This document shows positions 22,794-29,709 of a stretch of DNA of 53,766 bases, in pieces. Origin of the DNA: Dysosmobacter sp. (GTDB lineage: Bacteria; Bacillota; Clostridia; Oscillospirales; Oscillospiraceae); contig JAPFEH010000084.1 in assembly GCA_026169195.1 (NCBI GenBank), positions 1 through 53,766 on the forward strand. The letters are read 5' to 3'. The position numbers and the translations under genes were made by a program. Each line of letters begins with the position of its first letter. The stretch's first letter is position 1. The notes beneath the pieces are model-generated. The model was given only the letters and a program-made list of their open reading frames with translations. It was not told the DNA's origin and did not search any database.

Positions 22794-23194
22794 CAAAACG
22801 GCAGCTCTCCTTCCTCTTCCTCCGGCACCTCCCGGATCTCTCCGGCTTCCGGCGGCGTGTCCGAATCGGACACCTTTCTGCTGTCTCCGAAATACACACT
22901 GTCTGCCAGCACCTCGAAGCTCCGGCGGCTGTTGCCGTCCCGATCCTTCCAGTCCCGCATCTGAAGCCGGCCCTCCACCACAGCCATGCGGCCCTTGGTG
23001 AAGTACTTACTGACGAACTCCGCAGTGCTGCGCCAAGCCACGATGTCAATAAAGTCCGTTTCTTTCTCGCCGGCTTGGTTCTTGAAATCCCGGTCCACCG
23101 CCAGCGAAAAGGAGACAACGGCAGTCCCATTCTGGGTCCGCCGCAGTTCCGGGTTCCGGGTCAACCGACCCATCAAGATGATCTTGTTCAGCAT
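22793..23194 (-). CDS. ssb: Single-stranded DNA-binding protein, 133 aa
   Basis: OB-fold SSB: MLNKIILMGRLTRNPELRRT, TAVVSFSLAVDRDF, FIDIVAWRSTAEFVSKYFTK, VEGRLQMRDWKDRDG. The disordered tail contains VSDSDT, encoded by palindrome copy 5, then acidic residues and the canonical tip EGELPF, which docks replication and repair partners. It protects single-stranded DNA in phage replication. The palindrome falls in the only region of the protein that tolerates insertions. Confidence 0.93.
   Translation of the reverse strand: MLNKIILMGRLTRNPELRRTQNGTAVVSFSLAVDRDFKNQAGEKETDFIDIVAWRSTAEFVSKYFTKGRMAVVEGRLQMRDWKDRDGNSRRSFEVLADSVYFGDSRKVSDSDTPPEAGEIREVPEEEEGELPF
22857..22873. repeat. Dispersed palindrome copy 5 (in ssb)
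   Basis: Exact GTGTCCGAATCGGACAC in the disordered C-terminal tail of ssb. On the coding strand it reads GTG TCC GAT TCG GAC AC, giving Val-Ser-Asp-Ser-Asp-Thr. Confidence 0.92.
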
Positions 23195-23787
23195 GTTCCA
23201 ACCCCCAAATCCAGTCGAGGGATGCAGCCATCCCCGTTCATCCCTGTCCGGATCTCCGTCCGGATGGTGTACACCGCTTCCCCGTTGACGGTCACCGTCA
23301 TTTCCGGAAAAGCCTCCGCCAGCGCCACCAGCATCCTGCCCAGCTCACAGGCCCGCAGCGGCTCCGCCTGCCCTGCCTCCGAGTAATTGCTGATATCGGA
23401 GATCACCGGCTCCGGGGCTGGAGGCGGCGCAGCCGGCTTCTTCCGGTGGGACGGATGTCCGGTAATGCGTTTCAGCCCTGCACTGCGCCGCCAGCTGGCG
23501 AACCGGCTGACGGAAATTCCAAGAAGCTCCGCGGCCTGCTGATCGCTCAGCCCTTCGGCAAACAACGCTCTGGCCCGTTCCGGGTCAAACCCGGACTTGT
23601 TCACCGTCTGTGTCGGTCCCTTCATCCAGCCGGGCGGCAGCTCTGGAAGCGCGCAGCCCAACTGGGTCAAATACTGCGCCATATCCCGAATGGATACCCC
23701 GTTCAGCTCCGCAAGGATCTTCACCTGCTCCCGCTGGTTGGCCGCCTTGCGGAAGCTGTCTATCAACTCATTGTCGCTCCAAGTCAT
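23188..23787 (-). CDS. Phage HTH-containing protein, 199 aa
   Basis: Residues 1-55 are helical (MTWSDNELIDSFRKAANQRE). A helix-turn-helix lies at about 78-105 (LSDQQAAELLGISVSRFASW). A Pro/Ala linker and a C-terminal alpha/beta segment (LGRMLVALAEAFPEMTVTVN) follow. CGGAGGTG supports the start at 23787. It may be a DNA-binding early regulator or replication accessory. The family is not recognised. Confidence 0.65.
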   Translation of the reverse strand: MTWSDNELIDSFRKAANQREQVKILAELNGVSIRDMAQYLTQLGCALPELPPGWMKGPTQTVNKSGFDPERARALFAEGLSDQQAAELLGISVSRFASWRRSAGLKRITGHPSHRKKPAAPPPAPEPVISDISNYSEAGQAEPLRACELGRMLVALAEAFPEMTVTVNGEAVYTIRTEIRTGMNGDGCIPRLDLGVGTC

Positions 23788-24007
23788 CCAAGCACCTCCG
23801 TTTTACGCTTCTGCGGCCCGGCCGGGCACAGGCCTCGCGGACTTTTTCATAATCGCATTGCTCCCGTCTGGCTACGGAGCAGGCGGACTGCCAAGCCGCC
23901 AGCTCCGATTGATACTTCCCCCATGCCGGACAGTACGCCGCATCATGGCAGGTGGGGACACTGCGGCGCCGGCCACAATCGCGGCCGCAGGGCGGCAGCG
24001 GCTTCAT
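23768..24007 (-). CDS. Small Cys-rich basic protein, 79 aa
   Basis: Starts at 24007 (MKPLPPCGRDCGRRRSVPTC). Cys residues at 7, 11, 20 and 26 form a CxxxC...C...C pattern (HDAAYCPAW) consistent with a zinc site. The second half is a charged helix. It overlaps neighbours by 4 bp (start) and 20 bp (end). Unknown function. Confidence 0.55.
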   Translation of the reverse strand: MKPLPPCGRDCGRRRSVPTCHDAAYCPAWGKYQSELAAWQSACSVARREQCDYEKVREACARPGRRSVKRRCLDDLERQ

Positions 24008-24099
24008 GCCAGCACCCCCAGCAGCACCAGAGCAAACAGTCCCAGAAAGAAGATCCGCAGGATCAGCTTCCGGCGGGCTTTCCGTTCCATCCTTGTCAT
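24004..24099 (-). CDS. Tiny membrane peptide, 31 aa
   Basis: Starts at 24099 with MTRMERKARRKLILRIFFLG, preceded by AAAGGAGA at 9 nt. A basic N-terminus precedes one strong hydrophobic helix (FFLGLFALVLLGVLA). It overlaps both neighbours by ATGA. Its size and shape are those of small phage membrane effectors or assembly peptides. Function unknown. Confidence 0.55.
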   Translation of the reverse strand: MTRMERKARRKLILRIFFLGLFALVLLGVLA

Positions 24100-24269
24100 G
24101 TACCGTTTCTCCTTTCTTCCGGGGTGCGGATCAACCCACGCACCGGCTTCCCGTTCACCCGCAGCTCGCAGCCTCCGCGCCGCAGGCTCCGCTGCTCTTC
24201 CGGAGAGGGCACGCAGCCCACATACCGGCATTTCGGTCTGCCATCCTGCCAAACCACCACGTCGGCCAT
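24096..24269 (-). CDS. Small basic protein, 57 aa
   Basis: Starts at 24269 (MADVVVWQDGRPKCRYVGCV) with a TGATG overlap to the upstream stop, and ends with an ATGA overlap to the next gene. It contains three Cys and a basic C-terminal half (GELRVNGKPVRGLIRT-like). No family recognised. Exact overlaps on both sides support that it is translated. Confidence 0.55.
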   Translation of the reverse strand: MADVVVWQDGRPKCRYVGCVPSPEEQRSLRRGGCELRVNGKPVRGLIRTPEERRNGT

Positions 24270-24505
24270 CATGCCGCCTCCCGATGCAGGGCGTCCAGCA
24301 CCGCTGTCACAGAGTCCTGCAAATTCAGCCCTGTCACGTCTACCCGCTCCGTGGCTCCGGAATCATAGCGGATGATCGCCACTTCATCGCCGTTGTCATG
24401 CAGGTGATACTCCAGCCGTACCACACCGGGGCACATCTCCGCCACACAGCGGGAAAAGGTGCGGGATAAGAAGTTTTTCTTACATGTCATATTCATCTGG
24501 TCCAT
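24269..24505 (-). CDS. Small phage protein, 78 aa
   Basis: Starts at 24505 (MDQMNMTCKKNFLSRTFSRC) after AAGGAGAGG. Beta-rich middle (VRLEYHLHDNGDEVAIIRYD) and a C-terminal helix (LQDSVTAVLDALHREAA). No family recognised. Confidence 0.6.
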   Translation of the reverse strand: MDQMNMTCKKNFLSRTFSRCVAEMCPGVVRLEYHLHDNGDEVAIIRYDSGATERVDVTGLNLQDSVTAVLDALHREAA

Positions 24506-24545
24506 TGCCCTCTCCTTTTTGTTGTGTATTTTTGTGTATTCTCTA

Positions 24546-24573
24546 TTGACTTTTGCGCAAAATTATGTATAAC
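24546..24573 (+). promoter_or_regulatory. Promoter of the hicB-like gene
   Basis: TTGACT (24546-24551), 16-bp spacer, TATAAC (24568-24573). The gene's AGGAGG ribosome site follows at 24580-24588, so the leader is short. It fires against the direction of the early operon. Confidence 0.7.
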
Positions 24574-24593
24574 AAAGTCAGGAGGAGGATCTT

Positions 24594-24989
24594 ATGAAAT
24601 ATATCTACTCTGCTGTCTTTTCCCCCAGCGAAGATGGAACCAAATACTATGCCCGTATTCCGGATCTGCCCGGATGTATCACCACCGGAAGCAGTCTGCA
24701 GGATGCCATTGACCAAATTACGGATGCTGCATCCGGCTGGCTTGTAGTTGCAGAGGATGAAGGACTTCCCATTCCCTCTGCAACCCCGCAGGGATCTCTG
24801 GAGCATACGCCGGGATGTATATTCTCTCTGGTGCAGGTTGACACGATTGCATATCGTGCGCTGACGGATACACGTGCCGTCCGGAAAAACGTGTCTCTTC
24901 CGGCGTGGATGGCCGATCTTGCAGACCGACGCGGACTCAACTGTTCTCAGGTCTTGCAGGAAAGTCTCTATGCACGGTTCAACGCCTGA
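24594..24989 (+). CDS. HicB-family antitoxin-like protein, 131 aa
   Basis: N-terminal partial RNase H fold of HicB (MKYIYSAVFSPSEDGTKYYA, IPDLPGCITTGSSLQDAIDQ; residues 1-65). The C-terminal ribbon-helix-helix type segment follows (VSLPAWMADLADRRGLNCSQ; about 100-128). HicB normally neutralises the HicA ribonuclease and represses their operon, but no HicA-sized gene lies next to it. It has its own promoter and terminator and is the only plus-strand gene inside the early minus-strand operon. It may be a superinfection or anti-toxin determinant expressed from the prophage. Confidence 0.8.
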   Translation: MKYIYSAVFSPSEDGTKYYARIPDLPGCITTGSSLQDAIDQITDAASGWLVVAEDEGLPIPSATPQGSLEHTPGCIFSLVQVDTIAYRALTDTRAVRKNVSLPAWMADLADRRGLNCSQVLQESLYARFNA

Positions 24990-24996
24990 CGCCCTT

Positions 24997-25023
24997 GCCG
25001 CCCCAACCGGGGCGGTTTTTTTC
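24997..25023 (+). terminator. Terminator after hicB-like gene
   Basis: GCCGCCCC, loop AACC, GGGGCGG, then a run of seven T residues. A strong intrinsic terminator for the plus-strand hicB transcript. Confidence 0.85.
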
Positions 25024-25060
25024 ATGCTTCCGCCATACTCACAAGCGGCATTCTCAGCAA

Positions 25061-25312
25061 TTACTGTTTCTTTCCAATAATCACAAGATCCTCCACATTG
25101 CCCACACTGCATGTGTCCGTAAAGACCGGACTGCGGGGATCCAGAACACCCGTTATAATCAGAGAGCGGTACCCTCGGGCCAGCTCAGGCATAGACCGCA
25201 TCAGCTTTCCGTGAATCAGCTGGACCAGCCGCAGGGACTCCGCTGCCAACTCCATGCAGTCTCCGTTTCCTTCCAGATGTTCCAAATCCTTGGTATGCAT
25301 ATATTTAATCAT
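25061..25312 (-). CDS. Phage protein of unknown function, 83 aa
   Basis: The start at 25312 (MIKYMHTKDLEHLEGNGDCM) has AAAGGAG upstream and overlaps the parB stop. Helical N-terminal half, then a beta strand-rich C-terminal half (SLIITGVLDPRSPVFTDTCS, VEDLVIIGKK). Not recognised. It could be an accessory of the partition operon. Confidence 0.6.
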   Translation of the reverse strand: MIKYMHTKDLEHLEGNGDCMELAAESLRLVQLIHGKLMRSMPELARGYRSLIITGVLDPRSPVFTDTCSVGNVEDLVIIGKKQ

Positions 25313-26495
25313 GGTTCGCTCCTTTCTCCTGCAGCGGCATCCACCAGTAACCGTCATAGGTTCCATTGGCCGGCTCGTCCAGTTCTGTCCCGTACTCAGC
25401 CTCTTCAAAGGGGTATCGGTTATCCGGAGAGCCAACGCACCACGCCGCCACATAGGTCTGCTCCCCCAAGCTGTTTTCTGCTGTCAAAAGCACCAGCTGC
25501 CGCTCTGCGGGCCAGTGCTCCCGATCCAGCGGCTTCCAGTCCGGTCCGGACTTGGGTGCGGGATCATCGGCCCTCGGATTTTTTGAGATCTTTTCCGGAG
25601 ACGGATCATCCCCCGAAGACTGGACCGGTTTGCAGCAGGACTGGGGGCAGGTGTCCCGCTTGAGGCAGGACCGGCAGCAACCGGCACAGTCCCACCAGCA
25701 GCCGCCTCGGAAGTGGGCGCGGTACATGGTTTCCGCGTTGGGGCACAAGCCGCCATGGTCCGGGCAGTCATGCAGGCAGCCAATCCATATGGTGCGGAAC
25801 ATCCGCACCCCATGGATGGTGTAGCACCGCCCCTTGTCGATCATCCAGTCCAGAAGGCGGTACTGCGCCTCCTGATCCATGCGGGCGATCTCCAGAGCCG
25901 CGGCCTCCGGAATGTCTCCCTGCTCCCAGTGCCGCAGGATTCCGGGAACCTTGATGCCGTTTTTGATGGCGCTCAGGTTTGCCAGCTTCGTCGCACTGAC
26001 CTGCAGGGCCTCCGCTACCCGATCCCGGATGCGGCCCGGAAGCTCTTCCCCGTTCTTTTTCCGCTGGATGTACAGATCCGTCAGTTTCTCGGCCTCTTGG
26101 GACAGCAGCGCCGGGGATTTCACCCGCTGCCGGTTCGCCTCGATGACCGCTGACGCCTCCTGTTCCCGGCTCATGGGCGGCAGGATCCGGCACAGGACTG
26201 ATGCCCACCGCGTGTCTTCCGGAGCCTGACTGTGCAGCAGCCGCACCGCCTCCATACGGCTGTGCCCGGAGATCAGGCGGTATTGTTCGCCGTCCCGCAC
26301 AACCGTGGGCGGCTCCAAAAGGCCGTTGGCCTGAATGGATTCCATCAAATGCCCCAGCGCCTCATTGGTGGGTCTGGGGTAAAAGTTCAAGGGATTATCG
26401 GTGATCCGCTCCACCGCGATCCACTGCGTGTCCGAATCGGACACCGGCTCCAGCGTTCCCATGAACTTTTCCACGCTGAACTGCTTACCTGCCAC
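25305..26495 (-). CDS. parB: ParB-like partition protein with Cys-rich C-terminus, 396 aa
   Basis: GTG start at 26495 with GGGAGGTG upstream. The N-terminal ParB domain has WIAVERITDNPLNFYPRPTN, LMESIQANGLLEPPTVV and the CTP-binding box II, ISGHSRMEAVRLL (about 75-87). EANRQRVKSPALLSQEAEKL and an HTH (VAEALQVSATKLANLSAIKN, about 160-180) follow. The C-terminal half is rich in Cys (CLHDCPDHGGLC, GGCWWDCAGCCRSC), probably zinc-binding. It should bind centromere DNA and, with ParA, segregate the phage genome. The palindrome lies within its own codons 17-23. Confidence 0.85.
   Translation of the reverse strand: MAGKQFSVEKFMGTLEPVSDSDTQWIAVERITDNPLNFYPRPTNEALGHLMESIQANGLLEPPTVVRDGEQYRLISGHSRMEAVRLLHSQAPEDTRWASVLCRILPPMSREQEASAVIEANRQRVKSPALLSQEAEKLTDLYIQRKKNGEELPGRIRDRVAEALQVSATKLANLSAIKNGIKVPGILRHWEQGDIPEAAALEIARMDQEAQYRLLDWMIDKGRCYTIHGVRMFRTIWIGCLHDCPDHGGLCPNAETMYRAHFRGGCWWDCAGCCRSCLKRDTCPQSCCKPVQSSGDDPSPEKISKNPRADDPAPKSGPDWKPLDREHWPAERQLVLLTAENSLGEQTYVAAWCVGSPDNRYPFEEAEYGTELDEPANGTYDGYWWMPLQEKGANHD
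26428..26444. repeat. Dispersed palindrome copy 6 (in parB)
   Basis: Exact copy in the N-terminal linker of parB, before the first conserved ParB strand. It is again read as Val-Ser-Asp-Ser-Asp-Thr. If ParB binds it, this copy would also be placed for autoregulation. Confidence 0.92.
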
Positions 26496-27273
26496 GGATC
26501 ACACCTCCCATCATCAGCAGCTCCCGGACCCAGATCCGGTAATCTCTGGCGGCCGCACTTCCGGGGCTGTACTCCGCCAGCGGGCTGAGGCTCATGGTGC
26601 TCTCCGGCACCTTGTCCGTCCTGCGGATTTTTGCATCAAAAACCGGGACGCCCAGATTTCGCAGCATCTCTTCTCCCGCTGTGACCACATCCGCACGGCG
26701 GGTCTGCGTCAGAAGCGCCGTGGCCCGCAGGCCGGGGCGGGTTCGCTGGATCGTCCGCAGCTGCTTCCAAACCGCCATCACGCCGGCAATGGAAAAGGCA
26801 TCTGCCGTCACCGGGATCACCACCTCGTCGGCTGCCAGCAGCGCCGCCACGCTGGCGACCGTGTAGCCGGGCGGGCAATCGAAAAGCAGGAAATCCGCTT
26901 CATCATCCTCTCTTGCCGATTCTGCGAAATGCCGCAGATTCTCCGGTGCACTGACGCCGTCCTTGATGGCATCCACGTCCAGATCGTAAAGGCCGGAGCT
27001 GCTGGGCAGCAGCGCAAGGCCCTCCCGAACCGGAAGCAGGTTATCGCTCCAGATAGGCTCGCAGTCTCCGGTCAGGATGTCTGCCGTGGTAACAGCCTCG
27101 CCCGGATCTGCATCCATACAGGGGGCAAAAAACCGGGTCAGGTTTGCTTGTCCGTCGCAGTCCACCAGAACCACCCGTTTCCCGTGATCCCGGACCAGAA
27201 TGTCTGCCAGATTGATGGCGGTAACGGTCTTGCCGACGCCGCCCTTGTTGTTCATGATTGCAATCGCGCGCAT
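26485..27273 (-). CDS. parA: ParA partition ATPase, 262 aa
   Basis: The start at 27273 (MRAIAIMNNKGGVGKTVTAI) has GAGAGGAT upstream. The deviant Walker A is KGGVGKT (residues 10-16). Further ParA features are VVLVDCDGQANLTRF (A'), DFLLFDCPPGYTVAS (Walker B) and DEVVIPVTADAFSI. There is no N-terminal HTH, so it is a small ParA that works with a separate ParB. It forms nucleotide-dependent gradients on the nucleoid to position the replicon. It overlaps parB by 11 bp. Confidence 0.93.
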   Translation of the reverse strand: MRAIAIMNNKGGVGKTVTAINLADILVRDHGKRVVLVDCDGQANLTRFFAPCMDADPGEAVTTADILTGDCEPIWSDNLLPVREGLALLPSSSGLYDLDVDAIKDGVSAPENLRHFAESAREDDEADFLLFDCPPGYTVASVAALLAADEVVIPVTADAFSIAGVMAVWKQLRTIQRTRPGLRATALLTQTRRADVVTAGEEMLRNLGVPVFDAKIRRTDKVPESTMSLSPLAEYSPGSAAARDYRIWVRELLMMGGVIRGR

Positions 27274-27277
27274 CGTA

Positions 27278-27469
27278 TCATCCTCTCGTTTCGTTCCGCA
27301 TGGGGAAGCATTCGCAGAAGCTCCGGCCGCTGGCGGCAGTAAACCGCACCCGGTAAAACCGGCCCTCCGGGTGGATGAACACCACCCGACAGGGCTGCGG
27401 CCCTGCGTCCTCAAGACCGCAGGTGCCCCAGATGGTGGGCGTCTCCATGCGCTTGTCTCCAATGTTCAT
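27278..27469 (-). CDS. Small phage protein, 63 aa
   Basis: Starts at 27469 (MNIGDKRMETPTIWGTCGLE) after TAGGAG. Beta-rich (CRVVFIHPEGRFYRVRFTAA) with four Cys. It lies between helicase and parA. Function unknown. It might be a regulator of the partition operon. Confidence 0.6.
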   Translation of the reverse strand: MNIGDKRMETPTIWGTCGLEDAGPQPCRVVFIHPEGRFYRVRFTAASGRSFCECFPMRNETRG

Positions 27470-27480
27470 GTCAATTTCTC

Positions 27481-28881
27481 CTAAAACGGCAGATTGCCGG
27501 CTTCAGATGGCGGCAATTCCACGATCCCGCCAAGGGTCTGCTGCCCCGGAGTTTCCGCCCGTCTTTTCGCTTTGGCCTGCTTCCCGGCATTGACCATGCT
27601 GCGCATGACACGATTTCCCGCTTCATCCACAGCTATGGAGAAGGTCTGCTTTTCGCCATCAAAATACAGCGGCCAGCGGCCTCGCTTGTACTCTTTGTTT
27701 TTGGCGATTTTCAAAATGCGGTTCTTCTCCTGATCCAGATCCTCGTCCTTGGGGTGCGGCCGGAACAGCAGAAAAATCATATCCGCATCCTGTTCAAACT
27801 GACCGGACTCTTTCAGGTCGTGCATATCCGGCTCCCGCCAGCCGCCAGACCGTTCCTGACGGGTCAACTGCGCCAGCTCTACCACCAGTGTTCCGCTCTT
27901 CTGGGCAAAGGTGTGCAGCGCCATGGAGACCGCCGCCATCTGCTCTTGCCGGTTGGCTCTCCGCTCCAGCTCCGGCTGCACCAGTTGAACATAGTCGATG
28001 AAGATCACCTGAAATCCGTAAGCCTGACTGACTGCCTGAATCTCTGTGGCGGTCATACCGGAAGCCTGCAGCACCGTGAAGTCCCTCTGTGCCATGTCCG
28101 CGGATTTGGCCGCCAGCGCCGCCCAGTCTTCTTCGGAAAGGCCCCGCAGCTTGATGTCTCGGGCATTGATCTGCGCCACGTGTGCGATCATCCGGTCCCG
28201 CACCTTCCGCTTTCCGGTCTCCAGTGAGAAAAAGCCGACCTTGTACTTTCCGGCCATGTGATATGCCATCATCAGGGCCAGCGCGGTCTTACCGTCCGAG
28301 GGGTATCCACCAATCATCACCACATCTCCCCGTTCGATGAACGTGCCTTCATCCACCTCCCGGATCCCGCAGGTGACGTATTCCGGTGCCGGAGCATCCG
28401 GATCCTGTGCCTTGAAAAAGTCGTCCAGCATCTCCCGCATGGTCCACGTGTCCACATGGCGGCCATCGGCCAGCAGCTGCCCCAGATCCGCGCAGGGCTG
28501 CCGGCAGTCCTCCAGCGTGACTGCAGCTTCCAGCTTCACTGCCAGATCCTTCACCCGCTGCAGCGTTGCCTGCTGGTGCATGATGGCGGCATACTCCCGC
28601 CAGTTGGCGCTGGTGGGGGTAATGGCCATCAGATCTATCATGTACCCGTTGTAATCCGCTCCAACCCGGTCCCGAATCGTGATGGCATCCACCGGCTCTC
28701 CGGCCCGGAACAGCGTCCGGGCCGTCTGGAAGATCAAACGGTTTGCAGGATTCAGAAAATCCTTGGCATCTACGGCGGAAAGCACATCCCGCACAATCGT
28801 CGGCTCGATCAGCATGGAGCCGATCACAGCCCGCTCCGCGTCCAGCTGGTGGTCCAGCTTGTCCTCATGACTCATTCCCAT
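27481..28881 (-). CDS. DnaB-like replicative helicase, 466 aa
   Basis: The N-terminal DnaB domain (QLDAERAVIGSMLIEPTIVR) spans residues 1-110. The RecA-like domain has Walker A GGYPSDGKT (191-199), Walker B QVIFIDYVQL (291-300) and the arginine-finger region. The helicase unwinds DNA at the phage origin and is loaded by the initiator encoded just upstream. The last residues AGNLPF resemble the tip of SSB (GELPF). The ATG at 28881 follows GGGAGGC. 28875 is the alternative. Confidence 0.9.
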   Translation of the reverse strand: MGMSHEDKLDHQLDAERAVIGSMLIEPTIVRDVLSAVDAKDFLNPANRLIFQTARTLFRAGEPVDAITIRDRVGADYNGYMIDLMAITPTSANWREYAAIMHQQATLQRVKDLAVKLEAAVTLEDCRQPCADLGQLLADGRHVDTWTMREMLDDFFKAQDPDAPAPEYVTCGIREVDEGTFIERGDVVMIGGYPSDGKTALALMMAYHMAGKYKVGFFSLETGKRKVRDRMIAHVAQINARDIKLRGLSEEDWAALAAKSADMAQRDFTVLQASGMTATEIQAVSQAYGFQVIFIDYVQLVQPELERRANRQEQMAAVSMALHTFAQKSGTLVVELAQLTRQERSGGWREPDMHDLKESGQFEQDADMIFLLFRPHPKDEDLDQEKNRILKIAKNKEYKRGRWPLYFDGEKQTFSIAVDEAGNRVMRSMVNAGKQAKAKRRAETPGQQTLGGIVELPPSEAGNLPF

Positions 28882-29612
28882 CCGTAGCCGCCTCCCGTCC
28901 GGGCCTCCTGCGCTGCCGGCTCCGGCAGCCCCTCCGCGTCTTCCCACCGGGCATTGTTCAGGTACGTGGACGCGTAAGGCCGGCCCTTGCCGGAAGCCCA
29001 CAACTCGGAGGCTACCTGCTTTTGCAGTGCCCGCCCGATTCTGGCAATCAATGCCTCGTCCGGCTGCAGCTTGTCCCATGCCCGGATTGCTGCCTGCCGG
29101 TCTGCCGGACAGACGTTGACCCGGTACCACGCCCAGAAGGATTCAAAACGCTCCGGCAGCCAGTCTGCCATGGTCTTGGGCTTCCTTGCGCGGCGTCCCC
29201 CTTTTGGGGGGACTATAAGGGGGTTACTTAAGTGTTTATTTACTTGTGTCGGATTTACCGTCAACGGTTTCACCGTATACGGTGAAACCGTTGACGGTTT
29301 TTCAGTACACGGTGGAGCCTCGGCTTGCAAAACGTATGTATTGCAGGAGAATTTCCCGTCCTCCTGATGTCTCTGCTCCTTGAGCAGATACCCCGCATCC
29401 TCCAGCTCCTTGAGGCATGCCCTGATAGCGTCCCGGCCGATGCGGCAGCGGGCCGCCAGCCCGCTGATGCTGTACTCCCAGTCCTCGGGGAATGACTGCA
29501 TCACCACAAACAAACCCAGCGTCTTGAGTGAGATACGTTCGTCCCGCAAGACGGAATTGGACACGATGGTAAACGGGCGTGTATGCTTGACCCGGATCTT
29601 GCTCTCCGGCAT
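28872..29612 (-). CDS. Phage replication initiator (winged-helix), 246 aa
   Basis: The N-terminal winged helix (RISLKTLGLFVVMQSFPEDW, SISGLAARCRIGRDAIRACL, residues about 25-80) resembles replication initiator proteins of Firmicutes phages. A linker with repeated Thr-Val-x-Pro (STVSPYTVKPLTVNP, about 106-120) follows. The C-terminal helical domain (ERFESFWAWYRVNVCPADRQ) probably contacts the helicase. The linker is encoded by a 42-bp perfect palindrome, so the origin seems to lie inside the gene, as in lambda O. It overlaps the helicase gene by 10 bp. Confidence 0.8.
   Translation of the reverse strand: MPESKIRVKHTRPFTIVSNSVLRDERISLKTLGLFVVMQSFPEDWEYSISGLAARCRIGRDAIRACLKELEDAGYLLKEQRHQEDGKFSCNTYVLQAEAPPCTEKPSTVSPYTVKPLTVNPTQVNKHLSNPLIVPPKGGRRARKPKTMADWLPERFESFWAWYRVNVCPADRQAAIRAWDKLQPDEALIARIGRALQKQVASELWASGKGRPYASTYLNNARWEDAEGLPEPAAQEARTGGGYGWE
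29257..29298. repeat. 42-bp perfect palindrome, candidate replication origin
   Basis: Both arms are 21 bp (ACCGTCAACGGTTTCACCGTA and its complement), with no central spacer. Further ACGGT units follow (TACACGGTGG at 29306-29315). An AT-rich block (TTACTTAAGTGTTTATTTAC, 29224-29243) is adjacent. Iteron-like repeats plus an AT-rich side inside an initiator gene are the pattern of phage origins. The stretch encodes the Thr-Val-x-Pro linker. Confidence 0.75.
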
Positions 29613-29616
29613 CCTG

Positions 29617-29709
29617 TCACCCTCTCTCGATCACATCGATCAGCCGGAAAAGCTGGTGCACGCACGTGCCGATCCCGACCGTCAGAAAAAACAACGTCCA
29701 ACCGTTCAC
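29617..29709 (-). CDS. Tiny hydrophobic protein, 30 aa
   Basis: GTG start at 29709 with AAGGAGG 9 nt upstream. The protein (MNGWTLFFLTVGIGTCVHQL) is a single hydrophobic helix followed by FRLIDVIERG. It overlaps the stop of the Xre gene by ATG/TGA coupling, and the next start follows within 5 bp. Function unknown. Confidence 0.55.
   Translation of the reverse strand: MNGWTLFFLTVGIGTCVHQLFRLIDVIERG

Noticed and set aside
24990-25400. hicA toxin gene next to hicB
   Set aside because: The adjacent minus-strand protein (25061-25312) lacks the small basic double-stranded RNA-binding fold and catalytic His motif of HicA.
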